A stretch of 64,000 nucleotides of DNA from Catenovulum agarivorans YM01 (GTDB lineage: Bacteria; Pseudomonadota; Gammaproteobacteria; Enterobacterales; Alteromonadaceae). Positions 56,267 to 63,984 of this stretch are shown here, piece after piece (within the stretch, counting starts at the first letter, position 1; each line of letters begins with the position of its first letter). The DNA is taken from assembly GCF_000281085.1 (NCBI RefSeq), contig NZ_JH767528.1, forward strand, positions 1-64,000. The letters run 5' to 3'. The translations under genes and the position numbers were made by a program. A model generated the notes under the pieces. The model was not told where the DNA came from, made no database searches, and was given only the letters and a program-made list of their open reading frames with translations.

Positions 56267-57055
56267 TTAAAAGCTCGGATAGCCAAACGGTAAACCCGCG
56301 TTGAGTTTGTTAATAAAGTTACCATCGTTAAATGGTGTGTTGGCTTTGTCGTAGCTGGTGGTGTTAAACAGATATTGAAGATCTGAATTGGTTACACCTG
56401 AGTTTCCGACCATAGCACTCCACGAAACTAAAGTTGGTTTGTGCCAATAGCCTGTGTCATTTTCGGCGACTTCACCTGGGTCTGCTGCGCGAAATACATG
56501 GGTAGACGCGCCATCTTTATGGTAAACAATACGCACGTGTTTTTGCGCTGCATCGTTATATACATATGTATTTGCGGCACGTGTTACTACATCTCTGTGT
56601 TCAGAATAACTTACGTGAGTCATTTGGTTATTGGTTAACCACACAATCACAAATTCCCAGTCGTGTCTGTGGCTAAATGCATCGTCAAACCAAGCGCCGT
56701 CGATAGCTTGGTCTTTTTCAAAATAGAGTGCGTACATATGTGCGCAATAGTTATTGCCGTTTACAGTTTGGCAAATACCTCTATGATTGGTATTGGAGTT
56801 GTGTAAATCCGACACATCGTGGCAACCCCCTGAAATGTCGCCTGTTGGTTTTAAACCGCCGTTTACATTACCATCACGACCAATGCCAACAGATGGATAA
56901 CATCCATCGCTGTCGTAATCAAAACGAGGTGACCATTCATGGGCTGCGTTGGTTGCATATTCCAAAATTTTTGGTGGTGGCGCAGCATTGGCGAATTGGC
57001 TAATAAATAACGCGCTGAGCGCTATGAGTTTGCTAATAAGATAGATAGTTTTCAT
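56267..57055 (-). CDS. Necrosis-inducing-like protein (NPP1/NLP family), secreted
   Basis: This is an exported 262-residue protein. A signal peptide (LISKLIALSALFISQFANAA) precedes the NPP1 domain. It has YCAHMYALYFEKDQ and the family heptapeptide as SHRHDWE (residues 128-134), where most members begin with Gly. Asp and Glu of this motif help bind the metal in plant-pathogen NLPs. Cys pairs (Cys52, Cys78, Cys95, Cys104) could form disulphides. NLPs of plant pathogens attack sphingolipids of dicot membranes. In a marine bacterium the target could be algal, but this is inference. AGGA precedes the ATG. It is a single gene. Confidence 0.87.
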   Translation of the reverse strand: MKTIYLISKLIALSALFISQFANAAPPPKILEYATNAAHEWSPRFDYDSDGCYPSVGIGRDGNVNGGLKPTGDISGGCHDVSDLHNSNTNHRGICQTVNGNNYCAHMYALYFEKDQAIDGAWFDDAFSHRHDWEFVIVWLTNNQMTHVSYSEHRDVVTRAANTYVYNDAAQKHVRIVYHKDGASTHVFRAADPGEVAENDTGYWHKPTLVSWSAMVGNSGVTNSDLQYLFNTTSYDKANTPFNDGNFINKLNAGLPFGYPSF

Positions 57056-57173
57056 TTAATTTTCCTTTGTTGGGTTTTGAGAGAACTCATTAGCAATGAG
57101 TGTTTGGTGCAACAAAAGGAGACAGAAAAATTTATGAAGGTTTGATTGCAGTGTAACCGAATTTGTTTGGGGG

Positions 57174-57659
57174 CTAATCCACATGCATAGCAATTTGCGC
57201 TAATGCGCGGCTGATATGCTTTTTAACAGCTTCTTCGCTTAGGTCTAAATCTTGCGCTATTTGTTCGCGTGATTGGTTGTGCAAACGGCGGCGAATAAAT
57301 ACTTGTTGGCGCATTGGTGGCATGGCGTTGAGTACTTGCTGAATTTTTTCAATTTGTTCATTTTGTAACAAACTGTCTTCGGCGCTGTGGCTTTCGCGTA
57401 AATCGCTGCTTTCGTCGTACACTTCAAAACTGCGGTTGCCAAGTTTCCAAGCAAAATGACGTGCGACTGTTATTGCGTAAGCAATTGGGTTTTTAATTGG
57501 TGATTGTTGGTGTTGTTCAATCACTGTGGTGAGGGTTTCTTGATAAACATCGGCTTGATCATGCTGCTCGGCAACCCATTTACGGATCACACCTTTCAGT
57601 TTTGATTCTTCTTTTAATAATTCTGATGTTATTGAATAGTCGCTATTGTTGTTATTCAC
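57174..57659 (-). CDS. ECF-type RNA polymerase sigma factor
   Basis: This 161-residue sigma-70 family protein shows region 2 (VIRKWVAEQHDQADVYQETL, NPIAYAITVARHFAWKLG) and region 4 (LNAMPPMRQQVFIRRRLHNQ, SREQIAQDLDLSEEAVKKHI). The start is GTG at 57659; no ATG lies nearby. It could be the partner of the FecR at 46 kb, since FecI-like sigmas have this size, but the two are 10 kb apart. No anti-sigma gene adjoins it. Confidence 0.9.
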   Translation of the reverse strand: MNNNNSDYSITSELLKEESKLKGVIRKWVAEQHDQADVYQETLTTVIEQHQQSPIKNPIAYAITVARHFAWKLGNRSFEVYDESSDLRESHSAEDSLLQNEQIEKIQQVLNAMPPMRQQVFIRRRLHNQSREQIAQDLDLSEEAVKKHISRALAQIAMHVD

Positions 57660-57756
57660 AGCCAGCTGCCGTTATTTGTTTACCAAAACGCTGAACATGC
57701 TGGCAGAACATTGTGACAACTAAATTACTGTTTAGTTAAGTATTACTTTTGGGGCT

Positions 57757-58074
57757 TTATATACCAGTTATTAAAAAATCCAACGCGTTGATTATTTCAT
57801 CTCGAAACGCACTTAAGTCGGCAATTTCTTCCTGCAAAATTTGCATTGGTACGCTGGTTATTTGTTGAGTCAGTATCACAAAATCACCTTGGTTTATTTG
57901 TATGACAGGGCATAAGCGTGTCGGTGCTTTTGCCTCAAGTAGTTCTATTGGTGTTAATGGTAACACTATTCGACTATCAAGATTATTGAGGAGGTCAGAC
58001 TGGACGTTAACAAAGTAGGGATAAGCTTTGGCGGAGTTTTTGTCTTGATTTTTATAGAGTAAAAATTGCGACAT
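57757..58074 (-). CDS. ccdB: CcdB-type toxin
   Basis: This 105-residue toxin is of the CcdB family, whose E. coli F-plasmid member poisons DNA gyrase. It matches by YFVNVQSDLLNNLDSRIVLPL, quoted as VNVQSDLLNNLDSRIVLPL, PVIQINQGDFVILTQQI, and a C-terminus of EIADLSAFRDEIINALDFL. The end reads ITGI where F-plasmid CcdB has WGI, with Trp needed for poisoning. Its ATG shares one base with the ccdA stop, so translation is coupled. The toxin may be weakened or target gyrase differently; this needs a test. Confidence 0.92.
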   Translation of the reverse strand: MSQFLLYKNQDKNSAKAYPYFVNVQSDLLNNLDSRIVLPLTPIELLEAKAPTRLCPVIQINQGDFVILTQQITSVPMQILQEEIADLSAFRDEIINALDFLITGI

Positions 58075-58319
58075 TAAAATTTCCTGTATGAATCAGAGAA
58101 CAAGCCAAACTCTTCAGTGAGCTTGTTGCAGGCTTCAACTGCATCTTTGTTTTGCTCTGCCCATTCTTCGCGTAATCTTGCATTCACCTCTTGCTGCAAT
58201 GCTTTTTCCATCGTCGCTGATAAATTGATATGTAGCCGCTTAGCTTCAGCCAGCAGTTCACTGTTTAGGCTCAAGTTCGTTGCTTTTTTAGCTGTTTGAG
58301 TTGAATGGTTATTTCGCAT
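58074..58319 (-). CDS. ccdA: CcdA-type antitoxin
   Basis: This 81-residue antitoxin has an N-terminal ribbon-helix-helix (KATNLSLNSELLAEAKRLH) for DNA binding and a C-terminal arm (EEWAEQNKDAVEACNKL, ending EFGLFSDSYRKF) that would neutralise CcdB. The ATG at 58319 is used because AGGTGA lies 8 nt upstream. It is first in the operon, and its stop overlaps ccdB by one base. It should repress its own promoter at the inverted repeat just upstream. Confidence 0.9.
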   Translation of the reverse strand: MRNNHSTQTAKKATNLSLNSELLAEAKRLHINLSATMEKALQQEVNARLREEWAEQNKDAVEACNKLTEEFGLFSDSYRKF

Positions 58320-58331
58320 TTGAATGTCACC

Positions 58332-58354
58332 TATGCGCATGGGTCATACGCATA
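58332..58354. promoter_or_regulatory. Inverted repeat upstream of ccdAB, candidate autoregulatory site
   Basis: TATGCGCAT (58332-58340) and ATACGCATA (58346-58354) form an inverted repeat with one mismatch and a 5-nt spacer. It lies 12 bp upstream of the ccdA start, as expected for CcdAB autoregulation. Confidence 0.55.
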
Positions 58355-58500
58355 ATGTAGTGGACTGGGCTACATAATACAAGTTAGTCGCCAAAACCCT
58401 TCACAAAAACGTCATAAAATTTTTTGTCCCCGTTTTGACCTGACAAATCTCATTTATCTACGAACGCGCTATTCACCGCGATTTTTAGGAAATGAGACAA

Positions 58501-59604
58501 ATGAATTTACGTATTGCCATCTATCTAACTTTATTCACTGTTGCTTCAGTGCAGGCTTTGCCGCTGAATCAGTTACAGGTTATTGGCAGTCACAACAGTT
58601 ATAAAAAAGCCTTAGACTCAGATGTCGCAAACCAGTTGGATAAGATACAAGCTGGTTTTGCTGACAAAATTTCCTATGCGCATCCAAGTTTAACTCGCCA
58701 GCTTAATATGGGGCTGCGCCAATTAGAAATTGATGTATTGGCCGACAGCCAAGGTGGTTTGTATCAACAACCGTTGGCACAACAATGGACAAAAAAAGCT
58801 TTATTTTCAGCAACTGAAAAGCAGCAACTCGCCAAGCCGGGTTTTAAAGTTTTGCACATTCCAGATGTGGATCTTGCTAGCCATTGTATTCAATTCTCTG
58901 ATTGCTTAGCTGAGCTAAAAACTTGGTCGTTAAACAACCCAAATCACTTGCCTGTGTATGTAATGTTTAACGTAAAAGAAAGTCACTGGAGCAAAATTAA
59001 CGGGGTCAAACCTGAGCAATTCACGGCAAAACATTACCAACAATTAAACCAAGTGATTGTTAAGAAATTGGGTTTAGACAAGCTTTTAACGCCAAGCTTA
59101 GTGCAGCAACAAAACTTGTCGTTGGCGCAGTCGGTTAAACAATTTGGCTGGCCGGATGTTGAGCAAGTACGCGGCAAATTCATTTTTATTTTTGACGGTA
59201 ATCCGCAGCAACTAGATCTGTTTGAACAAGCAGGTGACACAGTTATTTTTGGCGCATTTGCTATTGAGCATCACCAAGCAGCAATTTTGCTTTACAACAA
59301 TCCACAGCAACAAGCAGAGCAAATTACACATGCTGTTGCACAAGGTTTTATCGTGCGGACCCGTGCCGATGAATTTAATGCCAAACAATCACCCAATCAG
59401 CGCGCACTGGCGGCAATTAACAGCGGTGCACAAATTATTTCGAGCGATTTTTATCTAGGTGCGATGCAACAGCCGATCAAAGCGCCCGCAGTCAGTTTTC
59501 ATTTGTTAATACCAGAATTTCAACCACAGCAAACACAGGCGCAAACAACTTTGCCCTTTGTTCGCTGTTTGTCTGAAGTCGGTGTTAATCAATGCAACTT
59601 TTAA
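58501..59604 (+). CDS. Phosphoinositide-specific phospholipase C-like protein, exported
   Basis: This 367-residue enzyme is of the calcium-dependent PI-PLC-like family. It has a signal peptide (LRIAIYLTLFTVASVQALP), then QLQVIGSHNSYKKAL with catalytic His31, LNMGLRQLEIDVLADS with the acidic residues, and FKVLHIPDVDLASHC with a second His. The ATG at 58501 is preferred over 58492 because GGA lies about 10 nt upstream. It is followed 32 bp on by a TonB receptor, so the pair probably acts together: the enzyme would release a phospho- or glyco-headgroup for uptake. That pairing is inferred. Confidence 0.85.
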   Translation: MNLRIAIYLTLFTVASVQALPLNQLQVIGSHNSYKKALDSDVANQLDKIQAGFADKISYAHPSLTRQLNMGLRQLEIDVLADSQGGLYQQPLAQQWTKKALFSATEKQQLAKPGFKVLHIPDVDLASHCIQFSDCLAELKTWSLNNPNHLPVYVMFNVKESHWSKINGVKPEQFTAKHYQQLNQVIVKKLGLDKLLTPSLVQQQNLSLAQSVKQFGWPDVEQVRGKFIFIFDGNPQQLDLFEQAGDTVIFGAFAIEHHQAAILLYNNPQQQAEQITHAVAQGFIVRTRADEFNAKQSPNQRALAAINSGAQIISSDFYLGAMQQPIKAPAVSFHLLIPEFQPQQTQAQTTLPFVRCLSEVGVNQCNF

Positions 59605-59636
59605 AAAATATAAATGTTATTCAACTTGGAGATAGT

Positions 59637-62351
59637 ATGAAAATGCAAGGTTCAAAACAGCTTATTCGTGTCGCGGTACTCGCAGCGCTAGCCGGTTATT
59701 CACACAACAGTTTTGCTGAACAAACAGCTGAACAACAAGCGCAAATGGAAGAAATTACCGTTAAAGGTTTTCGCCAAAGTTTATTAAAAAATCGCGACGT
59801 AAAACGCGATGCATTAATAGCGCAAGACAGCATAGTGGCTGAAGATATCGCCGATTTTCCTGATTTAAACTTGGCTGAATCCCTGCAACGTGTACCGGGT
59901 GTAACTATTACCCGCGAAGGTGGTGAAGGTCGCCAAATTTCTTTACGTGGTTTAGGGCCTGATTTTACTCGGGTTGAATTAAATGGTTTAGACGTATTAG
60001 CAACAAGTGGCTCTAGTATGGATAGCCGCGGCCAAAGTAATCGTTCGCGCGGGTTTGACTTTAACGTATTTGCCTCTGAATTATTTAGCCAAATTGATGT
60101 TAAAAAAGCCTTTTCTGCCAGCATGGAAGAGGGTGGTATTGGTGGTACGGTTGCATTGCGTCCTGCTAAACCTTTTGACTATGAAGGTTTTCAAGCTGCA
60201 GTGTCAGCACAAGCTGGCTCTAATTCTATGAGCGATAGCACTAGCCCAAGATTTGCTGCGCTTGTTTCCAACCGTTGGGATAACTTCGGCGCTTTATTCT
60301 CAGTTGCTTACAGTCAACGTGATACTGTTGAGCAAGGTACGAATACTTATAGGTGGCGTCCGTTAGATGCATCTGGCTCAGACATCAGTAAGTTAGACCA
60401 AGCTACTCAAGATAAAATTAATAACAAAGAGCTTAGATTCGCCCGCGGTAACCGTTATTCAGTATGGGAAAACAATCAAGAGCGTTTAGGTTTAACTGCC
60501 GCATTTCAATATAACGCCACAGACAGTTTGTCGTTTGATTTAGATATTTTGTATGCAGAGCTTAACAATGAAAAAGACGAACACCATATTGCCACGCGTG
60601 GTGCTGGTTCAACTGCGCTAGGTGGAACACAAGAGGCTGGCGGCCAAACTCTAGGTGGCGCAATTATTAATGAACTGCAATACAACCAAAACGGTGAAGC
60701 TGTGTACACCAATATTGGCAATGCAACTTTGGCAACAGAAAGTCGTAAACAACAAATGGATACGTCATTTAGCCAAATTTCATTGTTAACTGAGTGGCAA
60801 ATAACAGATTCTACCGTGGCTAAATTATTGCTTGGGCATTCAGAAAACGAATTTGTGATCCCTGTGAGTGACAAAGTTTATTACGAAGCTTTTGGTGGCA
60901 TCACGTCTGATTACACTAAAGACAGATTCTACGCAGAGCACAGTTATGACTTTGACATTGCATCTATTAACAGCTGGAAAATGCATGAATTCGATTTAGA
61001 TGAGAGTGTGCAAAACACTAAATTCGATTCAATTAAATTGTCGTTTAACACTTTTGTCAGTGATTCTGCAGAGTTGAATTATGGTGTTTTACACAAGAAA
61101 TTCGTGTCGGATGGTTACAACTATCAAGTTAAAGATGCGCTAAAAGGCGAGTTTCAATCAGGTGGTCTTGATAACAGCTTAGATGAGAGTTATTTCGAGG
61201 TATTTTCTGCGCACGATAAAGCCGATTGGGCAGCTGGTGATGTGGCTAAAACATTAGCATTTTATAATCTTGATGCTGACTTAACCTCAGATGATTTAGA
61301 TATTAATAGTGTGTACGATTTATCTGAAACCACTAATGCAGCTTGGATGGAATACCAATGGCGCAACGACGTGCTGTCGGGTAATTTGGGTGTTCGTTAC
61401 GTAGAAACTCAAGTTGAATCTGCTGGTTATATTCGAAAAGAAGGGGATGATGACCCGTCGTTAACGCAAGTTCCTCAAGAGTATTCTGACGTTTTACCTG
61501 CATTAAACTTGGTATGGCATGTTAGTGACGATATGCAGTTGCGCGCGAGTGTTAGCAAAAACTTAACTCGCCCTGCGTTGGCTGATTTGGGTATTGCGGG
61601 CAGTGTTAGTACCGACCGTCAAGAGTTAAGCTCAGGCAACCCAAGTTTATCGCCATTTAAATCAACCAACTATGAAACTGCGTTAGAGTGGTATTTAGCG
61701 GAAAGTGGATTTATCTCGGCTGGTCTTTTTTACAAAGAGATTAAAAACTTTGTTATCAGCAAAGCAATTGAAATACAGTATGGTCAAACTGGTTTCTCAA
61801 CCGATTTATTAGCCGCCGGACAAAACGCCGACACTATGTTTACCTATTACACCAAAGTGAATGGTGAAGACACTAGTATTCAAGGTTTGGAGTTAGGCGG
61901 TCAGCTTGATTTCACCTTTTTGCCTGCGCCATTTGATAACTTAGGGGTAATTGCTAACTACACATTTGCAGATGGTGACATGGGTTATTACGACGCGGGT
62001 GAGTTGTTTGCCACTAAAGCTTTCCCTGGTTTATCTGAGCATTCAGCCAATGCTACGCTTTATTACGAAACCGACACTTGGGGTGCACGTATTTCAACGG
62101 CTTATCGCAGTGAATACATTACCCATATAGAAACCCCGGGCAACCATGAGCAAGATGAAACTGGCTTCCACGGTACAACTTATGTCGATTTCTCGGCTTT
62201 CTATCAGTTGAATGACACAACCAAATTTACCTTTGAAGCGATTAACTTAACTAACCAAAGAGAAGAGCAGTATAGTGACTCGGATGATCGTTTATACAAC
62301 ACCACTGAGTTCGGTTCTACTTTCTACTTAGGGGTTAATTTTAAATTCTAG
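59637..62351 (+). CDS. TonB-dependent receptor, paralogue of the 47 kb receptor
   Basis: This is a 904-residue outer-membrane receptor. The ATG at 59637 has GGAG 6 nt upstream and opens a signal peptide (LIRVAVLAALAGYSHNSFA); the longer frame start overlaps the previous gene. A TonB-box-like stretch (MEEITVKGFRQSLL), plug (DLNLAESLQRVPGVTITRE, GRQISLRGLGPDF) and barrel ending in LGVNFKF follow. Its plug and barrel align with the receptor at 47122 (shared RGNRYSVW and TYRWR), but it lacks the STN domain. It follows the PI-PLC-like gene in the same unit, and a strong terminator lies downstream. Confidence 0.92.
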   Translation: MKMQGSKQLIRVAVLAALAGYSHNSFAEQTAEQQAQMEEITVKGFRQSLLKNRDVKRDALIAQDSIVAEDIADFPDLNLAESLQRVPGVTITREGGEGRQISLRGLGPDFTRVELNGLDVLATSGSSMDSRGQSNRSRGFDFNVFASELFSQIDVKKAFSASMEEGGIGGTVALRPAKPFDYEGFQAAVSAQAGSNSMSDSTSPRFAALVSNRWDNFGALFSVAYSQRDTVEQGTNTYRWRPLDASGSDISKLDQATQDKINNKELRFARGNRYSVWENNQERLGLTAAFQYNATDSLSFDLDILYAELNNEKDEHHIATRGAGSTALGGTQEAGGQTLGGAIINELQYNQNGEAVYTNIGNATLATESRKQQMDTSFSQISLLTEWQITDSTVAKLLLGHSENEFVIPVSDKVYYEAFGGITSDYTKDRFYAEHSYDFDIASINSWKMHEFDLDESVQNTKFDSIKLSFNTFVSDSAELNYGVLHKKFVSDGYNYQVKDALKGEFQSGGLDNSLDESYFEVFSAHDKADWAAGDVAKTLAFYNLDADLTSDDLDINSVYDLSETTNAAWMEYQWRNDVLSGNLGVRYVETQVESAGYIRKEGDDDPSLTQVPQEYSDVLPALNLVWHVSDDMQLRASVSKNLTRPALADLGIAGSVSTDRQELSSGNPSLSPFKSTNYETALEWYLAESGFISAGLFYKEIKNFVISKAIEIQYGQTGFSTDLLAAGQNADTMFTYYTKVNGEDTSIQGLELGGQLDFTFLPAPFDNLGVIANYTFADGDMGYYDAGELFATKAFPGLSEHSANATLYYETDTWGARISTAYRSEYITHIETPGNHEQDETGFHGTTYVDFSAFYQLNDTTKFTFEAINLTNQREEQYSDSDDRLYNTTEFGSTFYLGVNFKF

Positions 62352-62363
62352 TGTTTAAAAACT

Positions 62364-62400
62364 AAACTCGGCAAGCTGCAGCAAGCTTGCCGAGTTTTAT
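62364..62400 (+). terminator. Strong terminator after the receptor gene
   Basis: AAACTCGGCAAGCT (62364-62377) pairs perfectly with AGCTTGCCGAGTTT (62384-62397), with a 6-nt loop and a T run. Confidence 0.93.
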
Positions 62401-62431
62401 AACAAAGCAGTGCTCATTAAAATGTGCCTTT

Positions 62432-62465
62432 CGGTGCTAGGTTTCTGTACTAGCACCGCTTTTTG
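62432..62465 (+). terminator. Second hairpin in the same gap
   Basis: CGGTGCTAG (62432-62440) pairs with CTAGCACCG (62450-62458), followed by CTTTTTG on the plus strand. It sits just before the DUF2999 stop and would back up the first terminator. Confidence 0.7.
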
Positions 62466-62469
62466 CTGG

Positions 62470-62721
62470 TTAGTTATTTAACTTTGCTTTTGCTTCTTCT
62501 ACTTTTGAAAAATCTAATCCTAGTTCTTCAACTGCTTCTTTAATTAAGTTTGGTTGGCTCATAACTAACATAATTAATGGCTGTAGTTTTTCTTGCGGAA
62601 TGCCAAGTGTTTGTATGGTTGCCATTGCTGCCAATGGGTTTTGCGTGAGTTCTTGGAATAACTCGCCGATTTTTTCATCTGAGATGTTTTGTTCTTTGAG
62701 TAATTGGATAATTGGGTTCAT
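62470..62721 (-). CDS. DUF2999 family protein
   Basis: This 83-residue protein matches DUF2999, a small helical family of marine gammaproteobacteria: NPIIQLLKEQNISDEKIGEL, NPLAAMATIQTLGIPQEKL, and KEAVEELGLDFSKVEEAKAK. No signal peptide or known function. The ATG is preceded by AGGAA. It points away from the repeat region. Confidence 0.85.
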   Translation of the reverse strand: MNPIIQLLKEQNISDEKIGELFQELTQNPLAAMATIQTLGIPQEKLQPLIMLVMSQPNLIKEAVEELGLDFSKVEEAKAKLNN

Positions 62722-62812
62722 GGTTTCTTCCTGTCGATCTTTTGCGGCAAATTTAGCTTATGTGGGTGGTTTTATCAAATTAACTTCGCGCCTAAAGTTT
62801 ACCGCAACAAGA

Positions 62813-63180
62813 GTGCACTATAGTCGGCTAGAGTTTACATTTCCCAAGCGAAAACGCTGTAAACACATCCTTGTGCGCTCCGGCTTTTCTTCCCTGAAAA
62901 GTAGGTTTCGCTTCGGAAAATATAAACCCTATCCTCGGTACCGAGTTGCATCCATGCAATTCAAGGTTGGTTCATTTGCTCGCAATTCCCATCTTCCATC
63001 AACATCTCAGGCGCTGCTTCTATCAAGCAGCACTGGGAGTTGGGTGCACTATGGTCGGCTAGAGTTTACATTTCCCAAGCGAAAACGCTGTAAACACATC
63101 CTTGTGCGCTCCGACTTTTCATCCCTGAAAAGTAGGTTTCGCTTCGGAAAATATAAACCCTATCCTCGGTACTGAGTTGC
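62813..63180. repeat. Two 137-bp direct repeats, 97% identical, period 231
   Basis: The unit at 62813-62949 recurs at 63044-63180 with four substitutions. Each unit contains an imperfect inverted pair near its ends (in copy 1, 62833-62855 against 62904-62927, sharing AAGCGAAA and TTTCGCTT), so it can fold into a hairpin. A further 7-bp stem (63013-63019 with 63025-63031) lies between copies. The gap 62722-63435 holds no recognised gene; an open frame through both copies is a by-product of a period divisible by three. It is MITE- or REP-like in form. Confidence 0.85.
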
Positions 63181-63214
63181 TTGTGGTGTACTGTCGCAAT
63201 ACAAAAGTTAGATA

Positions 63215-63327
63215 GAAGCAGATTGGAATGCTAATTTTCTAAAACTTCACTAGGTAGGGATACCTTGTGGGAGCGGCCAGGGACTGGCGAACAGCGCTTT
63301 TAGAAAATTATGCTTCCAATCTGCTTC
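63215..63327. repeat. Long imperfect inverted repeat with 30-bp arms
   Basis: The arm GAAGCAGATTGGAATGCTAA (63215-63234, extending to 63244) is the near reverse complement of 63298-63327, with 53 bp between. A related string (GAATTATGCTTCCAACGGG) occurs at 548-566 in the left-end repeat block. The element is non-coding and could be a miniature transposable element. Confidence 0.7.
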
Positions 63328-63370
63328 ACTGCTCCAAAGCTAGCCGCGCCACAAAAAATCTGCATAAATT

Positions 63371-63422
63371 TTGATTGAAATCAAACAATGTTTGTTTTAA
63401 AGTTTCAGTAATTTCTGAAACT
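63371..63422. promoter_or_regulatory. Cluster of palindromes upstream of the GbsR-type regulator
   Basis: Three inverted repeats lie just before the start: TTGATT..AATCAA (63371-63384), CAAAC..GTTTG (63382-63394) and AGTTTCAG..CTGAAACT (63401-63422). The last ends 13 bp before the ATG, fitting autorepression by the regulator. Confidence 0.5.
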
Positions 63423-63435
63423 TTGGTAATAAACC

Positions 63436-63984
63436 ATGAATTCAAAACTAGAAGCCTTTGTAATGCACTGTGGTGAAATGGGTAGCCGTTGGGGTTTTAA
63501 CCGTACTATCGGGCAAATGTGTGGGTTAATTTTAATCTCAAAAAATCCACTCACAGCTAATGAAATCTCCGACGCTCTAAATATATCCCGCGGTAATGTC
63601 AGCATGGGTATCAAAGAATTGCAGGCGTGGCGTTTAATTCAAGTGCAGCATATTCCGGGTGATCGCAAAGAATATTACGCACCAGCAGGGGATATCTGGA
63701 CATTGGCGTTACGTGTATTTGAAGAAAGACGCAAACGCGAAGTAGATCCAACTTTATCTTTATTGCGCGACAACCTGTTAACTGAACCTGGCAATGATGC
63801 TGAAGAATACGCATTGCAGCAAATGCAGCAAATTCACGACTTGCTGGAAACCATCACCCATTGGGCGGCTGAGTTACCAAAAATGGGGCCTGAAAAACTC
63901 AATACCTTGATGCGTTTAGGTGCGGGTGTTGGCAAGGTGCTGGATATGAAAGACAAATTTTTAAACTCAGGGACAGAGAAATAA
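63436..63984 (+). CDS. GbsR/MarR family transcriptional regulator
   Basis: This 182-residue winged-helix regulator is of the GbsR type (FVMHCGEMGSRWGFNRTIGQ, PLTANEISDALNISRGNVSM, ELQAWRLIQVQHIPGDRKEY). Members control glycine betaine or osmoprotectant genes in several bacteria, and the targets here are outside the window. The ATG at 63436 has only a weak ribosome site (GGTAATAAACC). It stands alone beyond the repeat block, with palindromes upstream that could be its own operator. Confidence 0.9.
   Translation: MNSKLEAFVMHCGEMGSRWGFNRTIGQMCGLILISKNPLTANEISDALNISRGNVSMGIKELQAWRLIQVQHIPGDRKEYYAPAGDIWTLALRVFEERRKREVDPTLSLLRDNLLTEPGNDAEEYALQQMQQIHDLLETITHWAAELPKMGPEKLNTLMRLGAGVGKVLDMKDKFLNSGTEK

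Noticed and set aside
62600-63175. 191-codon open frame on the plus strand spanning the DUF2999 antisense and both repeats
   Set aside because: It runs antisense through a real gene and through repeats whose 231-bp period preserves frame. There is no ribosome site or known family, so it is a by-product of the repeats.
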